Source: an uncultured Acidimicrobiales bacterium (GTDB lineage Bacteria; Actinomycetota; Acidimicrobiia; Acidimicrobiales; Aldehydirespiratoraceae). From it: 50,139 bases of DNA. How positions within the stretch are numbered: position 1 is the first letter of the stretch; every line of letters begins with the position of its first letter. The DNA is taken from positions 1-50,139 of the forward strand of contig CAJQPN010000028.1 in NCBI GenBank assembly GCA_905480195.1, written 5' to 3'. The notes under the pieces were generated by a model that saw only the letters and a list, made by a program, of their open reading frames with translations, searched no databases and was not told where the DNA came from. Position numbers and translations under genes: made by a program. This document shows positions 7,841 to 14,976 of the stretch, one piece after another.

Positions 7841-8688
7841 CAACCAACGCTACGAATGACCCGACCATTCTCGAGGCCTGGGTCGGCCGCGAGCAGACGT
7901 GCTACGAAACGATCGATCTGGCAACCATGAACCGACTGGGGATGACCCTCGGGATCGAGCCGACCCTGAAAGCCGGTGACCCCATCGCTCCCCTTTGGCA
8001 TTTCGCTACCTTTATCGAAGCAGTGCCTGCCAATCAGCTGGGCCACGACGGCCACCCGCAACGGGGTGGCTTCCTCCCTCCGGTCGCACTGCCTCGCCGC
8101 ATGTGGGCCGGCAGTCGAATCACATTCGGCGCTCCGATCCCGGCCGGAGCTGATGCCACCAAACACTCCACGATCGACAACGTCGTCCTCAAGGAAGGTT
8201 CGTCCGGGTCACTGTGTTTCGTCACCGTGCACCACGTCACATCAGTCGACGGCCAGGTCTGCATCGACGAGGAGCAAGACATCGTCTACCGAGACGATCC
8301 CGACCCGGACACGCCACCCCGTGAGGTCAAGCCTGCCCCAACAGACGCGGACATCACGAGGACGATCGTCCCGGATCCGACACTGCTCTTCCGCTACTCG
8401 GCAGTCACCTTCAACGGCCACCGGATCCACTACGACCGCGACTACGCATCGTCGAGTGAGGGCTACGACGGACTGGTGTTTCACGGTCCGCTGACTGCGA
8501 CCTTGCTGGCCCAACTCGCCACCGAAAACGACGAGACGCTGAGTACGTTCTCGTTTCGAGGCGTGTCACCGTTGCTCGATACAGCGCCGTTCACCATCCA
8601 CCGGCGGGCGAGCGCAGCTGGTGCCGATCTTTGGGCAACCAGCCCTGTGGGTGGTCTGGCGATGACTGCCGAAGCGACGTATCGCTGA
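7837..8688 (+). CDS. FAS1-like/MaoC-type dehydratase (mesaconyl-CoA hydratase-like)
   Basis: About 283 aa, the length of the HTD2/mesaconyl-C4-CoA hydratase-like group: two hot-dog folds, the first an inactive FAS1-type N domain (GREQTCYETIDLATMNRLGMTLG), the second at about 170-280 with LLFRYSAVTFNGHRIHYDRDY, the YNxHRIHYD-like signature that holds the catalytic His and Asp. It likely hydrates or dehydrates an acyl-CoA. The GTG at 7837 overlaps the TGA of the preceding gene, a classic coupled start; ATG 7813 in the same frame is an alternative. Coupling to the oxoacid:ferredoxin oxidoreductase suggests it handles an acyl-CoA made by it. Confidence 0.8.
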   Translation: MTTNATNDPTILEAWVGREQTCYETIDLATMNRLGMTLGIEPTLKAGDPIAPLWHFATFIEAVPANQLGHDGHPQRGGFLPPVALPRRMWAGSRITFGAPIPAGADATKHSTIDNVVLKEGSSGSLCFVTVHHVTSVDGQVCIDEEQDIVYRDDPDPDTPPREVKPAPTDADITRTIVPDPTLLFRYSAVTFNGHRIHYDRDYASSSEGYDGLVFHGPLTATLLAQLATENDETLSTFSFRGVSPLLDTAPFTIHRRASAAGADLWATSPVGGLAMTAEATYR

Positions 8689-9711
8689 TCAAGCCGGCGA
8701 CAGTGGGGCATGGAGGCGCGTAGTCGCGTCGGTGATGATGCCGCCCCGATCACCAACGGTGACCGAGCCGTAGCGACTCGCAAAGACCGGCGGAAGCTCC
8801 CGATCGCTCGGGATCGACAACCACAACCGAAGTAGATGCCGGGGACGGGCCGGATCATCGACGAACCCCTCGCGATCGTGCAGCAACGCGTGGTTGTGAA
8901 CGAACTGCATGTCGCCTGCTGCCAGTTCCATGGAGAGGTGGATGTCGGGCTCGTTGAGAACGTCGTCAAAGAGATCAAGGGCAGCGATCATCTCGGCGTC
9001 GAGCTGGGGTGCCCCGGCGAACCGCTGCGCCGAATCGATGTACTGGCGTTGGTACATCACCGTGAGATGACCGTCGTAGCGGTTGAGCACCGGAATTTCG
9101 AACCACGGATCGGCCCCTGGCGGTACCTCGCCGCGCCGATCAGTGGCGACCGGATCGAACAACCGCACTGCGAGCTCGGGGTGCCGCCGCTCAACCTCGG
9201 CAAACACCGTCTCAGCACTTGCGAGAAGCGATGCACCACCCTTCAACGCCGGCGCGAGACACAGCAGGCCGACCACGTCTGTCGAGTCGGTGTGAAACGA
9301 CTGCCGGGCATTGGTCTGATAGATGCGGGCCATCGGGTCGGCGGGATCGCGGCCGAGGTCGGTCACGTGACCGAGCAGATGACCCATTGCGTTTTGGCTT
9401 CGCAACGAGCCCAGGTGTGCGCCGATCCCGAGGAACACCGCCGCAGTCTGCCGGCGGGACATCTCGTCGACGGGAAGGCCGGTCCACAGCTCGAAGCCGA
9501 GGCCATCGAGCAACCTCCGACGAAGCCGCAGCAACTCGGGGCCGAGGCGCGGCAGTGGGAAGTCGTCGACGTCGATGACTGGCAGATCGGTGTCGCCCTC
9601 GGCGTAGCGCTCAGAGGCCTTGAAGAGCTCGTCGATCTCCGCAGCAGCAAGCGGTCGACGCCAGCGGTCGGGGTCGTCTCGGAGTTCTCGTCCCAGCCAG
9701 CGCGACGTCAT
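8689..9711 (-). CDS. TauD/TfdA-family Fe(II)/2-oxoglutarate dioxygenase
   Basis: 340 aa. Family members hydroxylate small substrates (taurine, carnitine precursors, others) using Fe(II) and 2-oxoglutarate. The metal triad is visible: H140 and D142 in FHTDST, and a distal His near 278 in NHALLHDR, followed by the oxoglutarate-binding Arg in RHLLRLWLS (about 295). The substrate is unknown. ATG 9711 is supported by TAGGTT 7 nt upstream (leaderless pattern); the open frame upstream has no homology. Its stop abuts that of the dehydratase gene, convergent. Confidence 0.88.
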   Translation of the reverse strand: MTSRWLGRELRDDPDRWRRPLAAAEIDELFKASERYAEGDTDLPVIDVDDFPLPRLGPELLRLRRRLLDGLGFELWTGLPVDEMSRRQTAAVFLGIGAHLGSLRSQNAMGHLLGHVTDLGRDPADPMARIYQTNARQSFHTDSTDVVGLLCLAPALKGGASLLASAETVFAEVERRHPELAVRLFDPVATDRRGEVPPGADPWFEIPVLNRYDGHLTVMYQRQYIDSAQRFAGAPQLDAEMIAALDLFDDVLNEPDIHLSMELAAGDMQFVHNHALLHDREGFVDDPARPRHLLRLWLSIPSDRELPPVFASRYGSVTVGDRGGIITDATTRLHAPLSPA

Positions 9712-9718
9712 GATCGCG

Positions 9719-9724
9719 AACCTA
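9719..9724 (-). promoter_or_regulatory. Leaderless-type -10 box (TAGGTT) for the dioxygenase gene
   Basis: TAGGTT stands 7 nt before the ATG at 9711 on the minus strand and no Shine-Dalgarno lies between. No clear -35 is seen. The 9712-9815 gap holds nothing else I can support. Confidence 0.45.
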
Positions 9725-9815
9725 CCCGGCACAGCAAGCGACACTCGGCGCGGCCGCGGCAGTGAGAAGGCTCGATCCCCAGTCGCACCTCTCGATTTGA
9801 AAGGAGGCCGCTCGC

Positions 9816-10103
9816 TCAGCCGTTGTAGGCGAGCATCCCACCATCGAGATTGATGACGTCGCCGAAGCCGTTTGCGACGAGGAACCGGCATGCCTGCGCG
9901 CTGCGGCCACCGCTCCGGCACAGGATCACCACGCGGCAGTTCGGGTCGAGTTCCCCGATTCGGTCGGGCAGCGTGCCGAGCGGGATGTTCACGGCACCGG
10001 GCAAGGTCCCCTCATCCATCTCATCGGGCTCGCGGACGTCGATCAACTGCGTGGCAGCGTCGACCACGGAAGCAAAGTCGTTCACGGGGTGGTCATGGTG
10101 CAT
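9816..10103 (-). CDS. Single-domain rhodanese (sulfurtransferase)
   Basis: 95 aa, a complete single rhodanese domain (GlpE/PspE-like) that moves sulfane sulfur via a cysteine persulfide. LIDVREPDE opens the domain, GAVNIPLG follows, and the active loop is CRSGGRS with Cys62. There is no signal peptide, so it is cytoplasmic. ATG 10103 has AGGAG 6 nt upstream; ATG 10118 in frame would overlap the previous stop and lacks a site. It is the last gene of the sulfur operon that begins with the persulfide dioxygenase at 13037, and it can pass persulfide between transporters and the dioxygenase (inference). Confidence 0.9.
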   Translation of the reverse strand: MHHDHPVNDFASVVDAATQLIDVREPDEMDEGTLPGAVNIPLGTLPDRIGELDPNCRVVILCRSGGRSAQACRFLVANGFGDVINLDGGMLAYNG

Positions 10104-10117
10104 TGAGGTCTCCTGCA

Positions 10118-10366
10118 TCAGCGTAGGGTCAGCGCAAGCGCAGTGACGAGTGACAACAGTGCCAACCCGGTGGTCGAGAAACCGACAACGCGGGTGAGCG
10201 CGACCTGGGGAACAGCAGCCGCTGACCGGTGCGGGTCGCGAAACAAGCTGTCATTTGACGCAGTCCCAGTCCGCTGCCAGGCCAAGCCTGTGCGTTCGTG
10301 GGGGACACCGTCGTCGGTTCGGTTGGTGGGCTGCGGGCCGTAGATCCCGACCGGCTCAGCGTTCAT
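10118..10366 (-). CDS. DUF202 membrane protein, apparently missing its first membrane helix
   Basis: 82 aa. The N-terminal HERTGLAWQRT is the hallmark of DUF202 proteins. In typical members a hydrophobic helix follows at once; here it is replaced by a polar stretch (GTASNDSLFRDPHRS), and only the C-terminal helix (about 57-80) remains. It overlaps the preceding YidH-type gene by 11 nt, and the rhodanese gene starts 14 nt after it. The function is unknown. It may be a degenerate partner of the neighbouring DUF202 protein, or a true short form. Confidence 0.65.
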   Translation of the reverse strand: MNAEPVGIYGPQPTNRTDDGVPHERTGLAWQRTGTASNDSLFRDPHRSAAAVPQVALTRVVGFSTTGLALLSLVTALALTLR

Positions 10367-10709
10367 TGACGATCAGCAGCACAGTCGCGATCAATGCGAC
10401 TGTCATCGTTCCGGTCGCCATCAGCTGCGGGCGCCTTGAGGCCGGCAGCGACTGGCCCAACCGCATTGCCCGCTCGTTGGCCGCCCACCGGCTGTAGGAA
10501 GTCGCCGCAGTGGCGACGCTGAGCGTGAGGAGCGAGTAACCGAGCAGGTCGGATCCTGCGAAGTCGAGGAGGCCGATCGAACCGAGCCCGGCTGCCGTCA
10601 AGGCAAGTGATGTGCGGACCCACGCAAGGAACGTGCGCTCGTTGGCGAGCGTGAATCGGTAGTCGGGCTCCCGCCCGACGGTGCGGGGGTCACGGGGGAT
10701 GACGTTCAT
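10356..10709 (-). CDS. YidH-type DUF202 inner membrane protein
   Basis: 117 aa with the signature FTLANERTFLAWVRTSLAL at about 19-37 and three predicted membrane helices (about 30-50, 56-74, 92-113). The role of the family is unknown; members often occur in pairs, as here. ATG 10709 comes 1 nt after the stop of the YedE gene, so translation is likely coupled; the upstream extension has no homology. Its place inside a YedE/rhodanese/persulfide dioxygenase operon suggests a link with sulfur transport or membrane stress (inference). Confidence 0.78.
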   Translation of the reverse strand: MNVIPRDPRTVGREPDYRFTLANERTFLAWVRTSLALTAAGLGSIGLLDFAGSDLLGYSLLTLSVATAATSYSRWAANERAMRLGQSLPASRRPQLMATGTMTVALIATVLLIVNER

Positions 10710-10710
10710 G

Positions 10711-11166
10711 TCAGCCGGGGACGACGACGGTCTCGCGATGCTCACCATCACCGACGTGAGCGCCGCTCTTTTGCTGACGTTCGCGCAGATGCAGGCCGAG
10801 AAAGATGCCAGGAATGGCGACAAGACCGAGCACGGCCCCCGACGAGACCATCACGAGTGCTGGCGCCGGGCAGGTGCCTGCGATCGCCCAACCGACCCCG
10901 AACAACGCGCCGCCCTGAACATGATGTTTCTCGGGCTTCGAACGCGAGAGCACCAGGTCGCCTCCGAACGGCGTCCGGACCCGGCGGCGCTCGAGAAGCC
11001 ACAGCAGCGGTGCAGAGACGGCGATCGCGCTCGCCATGAACCAGAAGACGTCAAACTCGTCGAGACGCAACATCGCGTGGATCGTGTCGTACTCGTGGAG
11101 GTTCGAGGCGGCGAGAACACCACCGAACGCGACGCCGAAGAGCAATCCGATCAGGTTGAGCTTCAC
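10711..11166 (-). CDS. Half-size YeeE/YedE-family transporter (DUF6691 type)
   Basis: 151 aa with four membrane segments and the motif GTCPAPA (about 98-104), which carries the conserved Cys of this half of the YeeE/YedE fold. YeeE/TsuA proteins import thiosulfate-like sulfur through membrane Cys residues; two half-size subunits commonly replace one full-length protein. It overlaps its partner by ATGA. The charged tail after about 125 is not membrane-embedded. Thiosulfate or other sulfane sulfur is the likely cargo; a selenium compound cannot be excluded because some YedE relatives are linked to selenium. Confidence 0.82.
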   Translation of the reverse strand: MKLNLIGLLFGVAFGGVLAASNLHEYDTIHAMLRLDEFDVFWFMASAIAVSAPLLWLLERRRVRTPFGGDLVLSRSKPEKHHVQGGALFGVGWAIAGTCPAPALVMVSSGAVLGLVAIPGIFLGLHLRERQQKSGAHVGDGEHRETVVVPG

Positions 11167-11642
11167 AGGTCACCCCCGGTGACAATGCGCAATGCGAGGG
11201 TGGTCAGTACCGCAGTGGCCATGAAGGTGGCGGTGACCGTGAGGCTGGCGGGCGACCGCTGTGCCGTGCCGCACATGCCGTGACCCGATGTGCACCCACC
11301 GGCGACGGCAGCGCCGTAGCCAAGAAGGGTCGCTCCGCCGAAGACGAGTGGGACGACCGCCCACAACGGAAAGACGTCACGGAGCGCGTCGTAGCCCGAC
11401 CGGATCTCGGCTCCCTCACGCAGTACCTGTGTCACCAGCACACCACCGACGAACATGCCGACGAAGTACCAGACCCGCCAGGTCACGACGTTCGGCATTC
11501 GCCGAATCAGGCCTGACGTCTGGACGTAGGCACCGCTCGCACCGAGCGGTTGGTTGGCGATGGCGAACAGACCGACGATCAGTAGGCCGAGTATCGGTCC
11601 GCCGACATACCAGGCGAGACGGTCGGGAAGGAGGTCGAACAC
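11163..11642 (-). CDS. Half-size YeeE/YedE-family transporter, partner subunit
   Basis: 159 aa with about four membrane helices. The motif AGGCTSGHGMCG (about 115-126) is the YeeE/YedE signature with two Cys that relay the sulfur atom. With the 151-aa protein that follows it makes a complete transporter. It begins 9 nt after the stop of the persulfide dioxygenase, so import, sulfur transfer and oxidation are encoded as one unit. Confidence 0.86.
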   Translation of the reverse strand: MFDLLPDRLAWYVGGPILGLLIVGLFAIANQPLGASGAYVQTSGLIRRMPNVVTWRVWYFVGMFVGGVLVTQVLREGAEIRSGYDALRDVFPLWAVVPLVFGGATLLGYGAAVAGGCTSGHGMCGTAQRSPASLTVTATFMATAVLTTLALRIVTGGDL

Positions 11643-11651
11643 GATCCCGCC

Positions 11652-13037
11652 TTACGCCGGGGTGGGCTCGTGAGCGGCAACCCATGCGCCGTAGCCACCG
11701 AGCAAGTCGGAGACATCGGTGAAGCCGGCCGCAACGAGTCTGCTGGCGGCGATCGACGAGCGGTAGCCGCCGGCGCAGTAGACGACCGTGGGCTTGGAGG
11801 CATCGAGGTCTGCCAGTCGGGCATTGAGTTGGGTGAGCGGCAGGAGGATTGCCCCGTCGATGATCCCCGCCTCGGTCTCACCGGGTTGGCGGACATCGAC
11901 GATCTGGAGGCCCTCGACTGAGTCACGGGCATCACACATGGCGGTGACGTCGACTCGGCTGCCGACCGCAACATCACCGGGGTGCTCTGTAAGCGCCTGT
12001 TCGACGTTGGCGAGGTGGCCGACCACATTGTCGAAACCGATGCGGGCCAGACGATTCTTGGCTTCGCGCGCCATGCCCTCGTCGGCGACGAGCACGATCC
12101 GAGCGCCGGGTTGGATGACGCCTCCGGCGAACTCGGCGTAGCGGCCGGCCATCCCGATGTTGACGGAGCCGATCAGGTGCCCGCGACTGAACTCGACGGG
12201 ATCGCGGGCATCGAGCACGACCGTGCCAGTTCGTTGGAGCTGCACGATCTCGTCGACGGTGAGTGCGGCGGGCTCTGCGGCTTCATCGAGCAGGGCACGG
12301 TTTTCACGATTGAGAGCGGCGTCGTAGGCGAAGTACGCAGGGGGCGCCGTCTGGCCCTCGGTGACCGCTGCGACGAAGTCGGCCTTCGACATCGGCTGGA
12401 GCGCGTAGTTGCCGGATCGTTGCTCACCGATCGTCGACGAGGTGTCGGTCGAGAGGTTCTTGCCACATGACGAGCCAGCGCCGTGTGCCGGGAACACCCG
12501 GGTGGCGTCGGGGAGGGTGAGCAGCTGCTGGTGCAACGATTCGAAGAGTTGTTCGGCGAGATCGTCCGCAGTCACGCCCTTCGACGACAAGAGATCGGGC
12601 CGCCCAACATCGCCGATGAACATCGTGTCGCCGGTCAGCACCCCGTAGGGGACGTCGTCGTCGGCGTGCTCGAACACGACGAGGCTGATCGACTCCGGTG
12701 TGTGGCCGGGCGTGTGACGAATCTCGAGGGTGACATCACCGAGGCTGATCCGCTCTCCGTCGGCGAGGCTGCGGCTCTCGAACTCGGTCACCGCGCCCTC
12801 TCCGTAGGCGATTTCGGCCCCGGTCGCCGATGCCAGCTCAAGGTGACCCGACAAGAAGTCGGCGTGGAAGTGGGTCTCGAGCACAAGCTCGATGGTCAAC
12901 CCGTGCTCCGCAGCCGAATCGAGGTAGGGCGAGATGTCGCGCCGCGGATCGACCACCACTGCCCGACCGGTGCGTTCGTCACCGATGAGGTACGAGGCTT
13001 GTGACAGGCAATCGAGATAATGCTGTTCGAAGATCAT
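11652..13037 (-). CDS. Persulfide dioxygenase-like metallo-beta-lactamase fused to two rhodanese domains
   Basis: 461 aa. The N-terminal MBL fold (1-about 240) has THFHADFLSGH (H56, H58), the HTPGHTPES His (H112) and GDTMFIGDVGRPDL with metal-binding Asp137, as in ETHE1/PDO enzymes that oxidise thiol persulfides to sulfite. Two rhodanese domains follow: the first (about 265-350) has lost its catalytic Cys, the second (about 365-455) keeps it in VVYCAGGYRS (Cys421). This layout matches PDO-rhodanese/CstB-like proteins. It is the first gene of the operon. A TACATT -10-like box lies within a palindrome just upstream. Confidence 0.92.
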   Translation of the reverse strand: MIFEQHYLDCLSQASYLIGDERTGRAVVVDPRRDISPYLDSAAEHGLTIELVLETHFHADFLSGHLELASATGAEIAYGEGAVTEFESRSLADGERISLGDVTLEIRHTPGHTPESISLVVFEHADDDVPYGVLTGDTMFIGDVGRPDLLSSKGVTADDLAEQLFESLHQQLLTLPDATRVFPAHGAGSSCGKNLSTDTSSTIGEQRSGNYALQPMSKADFVAAVTEGQTAPPAYFAYDAALNRENRALLDEAAEPAALTVDEIVQLQRTGTVVLDARDPVEFSRGHLIGSVNIGMAGRYAEFAGGVIQPGARIVLVADEGMAREAKNRLARIGFDNVVGHLANVEQALTEHPGDVAVGSRVDVTAMCDARDSVEGLQIVDVRQPGETEAGIIDGAILLPLTQLNARLADLDASKPTVVYCAGGYRSSIAASRLVAAGFTDVSDLLGGYGAWVAAHEPTPA

Positions 13038-13064
13038 GTCGGTCTTTCGTAAGTGTCAACCTTG

Positions 13065-13078
13065 AATGTACGGACATT
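13065..13078. promoter_or_regulatory. Near-perfect palindrome in the persulfide dioxygenase promoter
   Basis: AATGTACGGACATT pairs at six of seven positions. On the minus strand its start reads TACATT, a -10-like box for the sulfur operon; it also lies 39 nt before the divergent methyltransferase start. A repressor here could control both directions. The family of the regulator is not known. Confidence 0.4.
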
Positions 13079-13103
13079 TATCGATGGCGTCAACCCAACC
13101 CGC

Positions 13104-13109
13104 TACGGT
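13104..13109 (+). promoter_or_regulatory. Leaderless-type -10 box (TACGGT) for the methyltransferase gene
   Basis: TACGGT is separated by 7 nt from the ATG at 13117. The same hexamer with the same spacing occurs before the ABC exporter gene at 30873. Confidence 0.45.
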
Positions 13110-13116
13110 GACACCG

Positions 13117-13749
13117 ATGTCCGAAACGTCGCCACCGATGCCCGACCCTCGCACCGTATGGGAAGGGCGCTACGGCAGCACAGCCGAATTCGTCTACGGC
13201 ACCGACCCCAACGACTTCCTTGCCGAGGTCGCCCCCGATCTCGCAAGTGGCGACACCCTGTGTCTCGCCGATGGTGAGGGCCGAAACGGCGTGTATCTCG
13301 CCGAGCTCGGACATCGCGTGACCTCGGTCGACCTCACGGAAGCCGGCATGGCGAAGGCTGCGGCCCTCGCAACGGAACGTGGCGTCAACCTCACCACCGT
13401 CGTCGCTGACTTGGCCGACTACAACCTCGGTATCGACCGGTGGGACCTCGTTGTGTCGATCTTCGCCCACACTCCCCCGCCGACCCGGCGACGCATCCAC
13501 TGCGCGCTGGCGACGGCCTTGCGACCTGGTGGCAGGTTGATCCTCGAGGCGTACACACCCGACCAGATTGGGCGCGGCACGGGCGGCCCGCCCGTGCCCG
13601 AACTCACCATGGATCTCGCCCGGCTCGACGAGGAACTCGTCGGGCTCGAGTTCGAACACCGGGCGGAGTTCGTTCGTTCCGTCATCGAGGGACCCGGTCA
13701 CACCGGCGACGGCGCCGTCGTGCAGGTCATCGCCCGGCGGCCTGGCTGA
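13117..13749 (+). CDS. Class I SAM-dependent methyltransferase
   Basis: 210 aa. The SAM-binding motif is in LCLADGEGRNGVYLAELGHRV (about 50-70), then VTSVDLTEAGMAKA and DLVVSIFAH, as in TehB/thiopurine-type small-molecule methyltransferases. The end of the core motif reads GEGRNG, typical of that group. ATG 13117 has TACGGT 7 nt upstream; ATG 13066 in frame would place the palindrome inside the gene. It is divergent from the persulfide dioxygenase, so methylation of sulfide, thiols or a selenium or tellurium compound is conceivable but unproven. Confidence 0.8.
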   Translation: MSETSPPMPDPRTVWEGRYGSTAEFVYGTDPNDFLAEVAPDLASGDTLCLADGEGRNGVYLAELGHRVTSVDLTEAGMAKAAALATERGVNLTTVVADLADYNLGIDRWDLVVSIFAHTPPPTRRRIHCALATALRPGGRLILEAYTPDQIGRGTGGPPVPELTMDLARLDEELVGLEFEHRAEFVRSVIEGPGHTGDGAVVQVIARRPG

Positions 13750-13762
13750 AGACGCTCGAGTC

Positions 13763-14242
13763 ATGCGCCCACCCACCCGAGCCATCGTCAGCCACAACGC
13801 GACGATCGACATCGCTGTGCCCGCCCACATCCTGTACGAGATGGTGAGCGACATCAGTCGTATGGGTGAGTGGTCGCCCGAGGCCACCGGCGGGCATTGG
13901 GCCGAGGGCGCGACCGGGGCGGTCGGTGATTGGTTCACCGGCAGCAACCAGACGTCGGAACGTTCGTGGGAGCGCGAGTGTCAGGTCGCAGCCGCCAACC
14001 CCAGCCGCGATTTCACCTTCGTCACCGGCGGGCTTGAGAAGTCGTGGACCTGGTGGAGCTACGAGTTCGACCCGACGTCGGAGACGTCGACGACGGTGAC
14101 CGAGCGCTGGTGGATCATCAACAAGTCACCTGCCATGGAAGCTGCTTCCCCCGAACAGTTCGCGGCTCGCGCCGCCTACACCTTGCAGATGATCGAGGCC
14201 ACGCTCGCAGCTCTGAAAGAACGGGCCGAAGCCGACGCCTAA
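13763..14242 (+). CDS. SRPBCC (START-like) family protein
   Basis: 159 aa. The opening VSHNATIDIAVPAHILYEMVSDISRMGEWSPE is the polyketide-cyclase/SRPBCC pattern: a first beta strand, then a helix pair and a W-S-P turn. The fold binds a hydrophobic ligand in a deep pocket, but the ligand is not predictable. ATG 13763 lies 13 nt after the methyltransferase stop, so they form a two-gene unit. It overlaps the convergent TauE gene by 4 nt. Confidence 0.82.
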   Translation: MRPPTRAIVSHNATIDIAVPAHILYEMVSDISRMGEWSPEATGGHWAEGATGAVGDWFTGSNQTSERSWERECQVAAANPSRDFTFVTGGLEKSWTWWSYEFDPTSETSTTVTERWWIINKSPAMEAASPEQFAARAAYTLQMIEATLAALKERAEADA

Positions 14243-14976
14243 CCAAAGGCGCCGAGGAGCTTCGCCGCGAGCGCGACCGACGCCACGACCATGACCACTC
14301 GGATGAATCGCTCACCACCCTTGACCGCAGCATGCGCACCGAGCCAGCCGCCGGCCGCAAACCCGACGGCGAGGATCAGCGCAGGGAGCCACCGGATGTC
14401 GCCCTGTGTGATGAACACCGGGAGAGCCGAGGCGGTCAACACGAAGATCACGATCACCTTCATGCTGTTCGCCACTACGAGATCGAAACCCGCTCGAGTC
14501 AGCGCAGCGAGGAGCACGAGGCCGACACCGGCCTGAATGGCCCCGCCATAGATCCCGATACCGAAGAACACGACCGCCGTTTTTGCGCGGCTCCAGCGGG
14601 CGCCCTCGGTGCGGAACTGGGGCTTGCGGATCGACAAGATGATCAACGGGATCATCACGAGACCGAAAACCGTCTCGAAGGCGTCGTCGGTCAAACGACT
14701 GATGGCAAACGAACCGACCAATGAGCCTGCAACCACCGGCACCAGCACCGGGACAGCGTGGGAGAACCCGTCGACACCGAGCCGCCGGAACGATGTCGCA
14801 GCCGCGACGTTCGACACAATCACCCCGACCCGGTTCGAACCGTTGGCCGCATTGCCCGGCACGCCCGCAAGAACGAGCAGCGGGACGGTGAGCGTCGACC
14901 CGCCGCCTGCAACCGTGTTGATGATCCCGGCGAGCAGGCCTCCAGCCACAAGGAAGAGCGCTTCGAGGAGTGTCAT
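14239..14976 (-). CDS. TauE/SafE-family sulfite/anion permease
   Basis: 245 aa, about eight membrane helices. AGIINTVAGGGSTLTVPLLVLAGVP in the first repeat is the family signature. TauE/SafE proteins export sulfite, sulfoacetate or other organic anions. The gene overlaps the MFS gene upstream by ATGA, so it is translated with it. Sulfite made by the persulfide dioxygenase nearby is a possible substrate (inference). Confidence 0.88.
   Translation of the reverse strand: MTLLEALFLVAGGLLAGIINTVAGGGSTLTVPLLVLAGVPGNAANGSNRVGVIVSNVAAATSFRRLGVDGFSHAVPVLVPVVAGSLVGSFAISRLTDDAFETVFGLVMIPLIILSIRKPQFRTEGARWSRAKTAVVFFGIGIYGGAIQAGVGLVLLAALTRAGFDLVVANSMKVIVIFVLTASALPVFITQGDIRWLPALILAVGFAAGGWLGAHAAVKGGERFIRVVMVVASVALAAKLLGAFG

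Noticed and set aside
9816-13037. The YedE/rhodanese genes as part of a selenium utilisation locus
   Set aside because: No selD, selU (ybbB) or yqeC/yqeB gene and no in-frame TGA; the persulfide dioxygenase indicates sulfur instead.
13066-13116. Longer N terminus for the methyltransferase from ATG 13066
   Set aside because: It would place the palindrome in the coding region and adds non-conserved residues; ATG 13117 has a -10 box at 7 nt.
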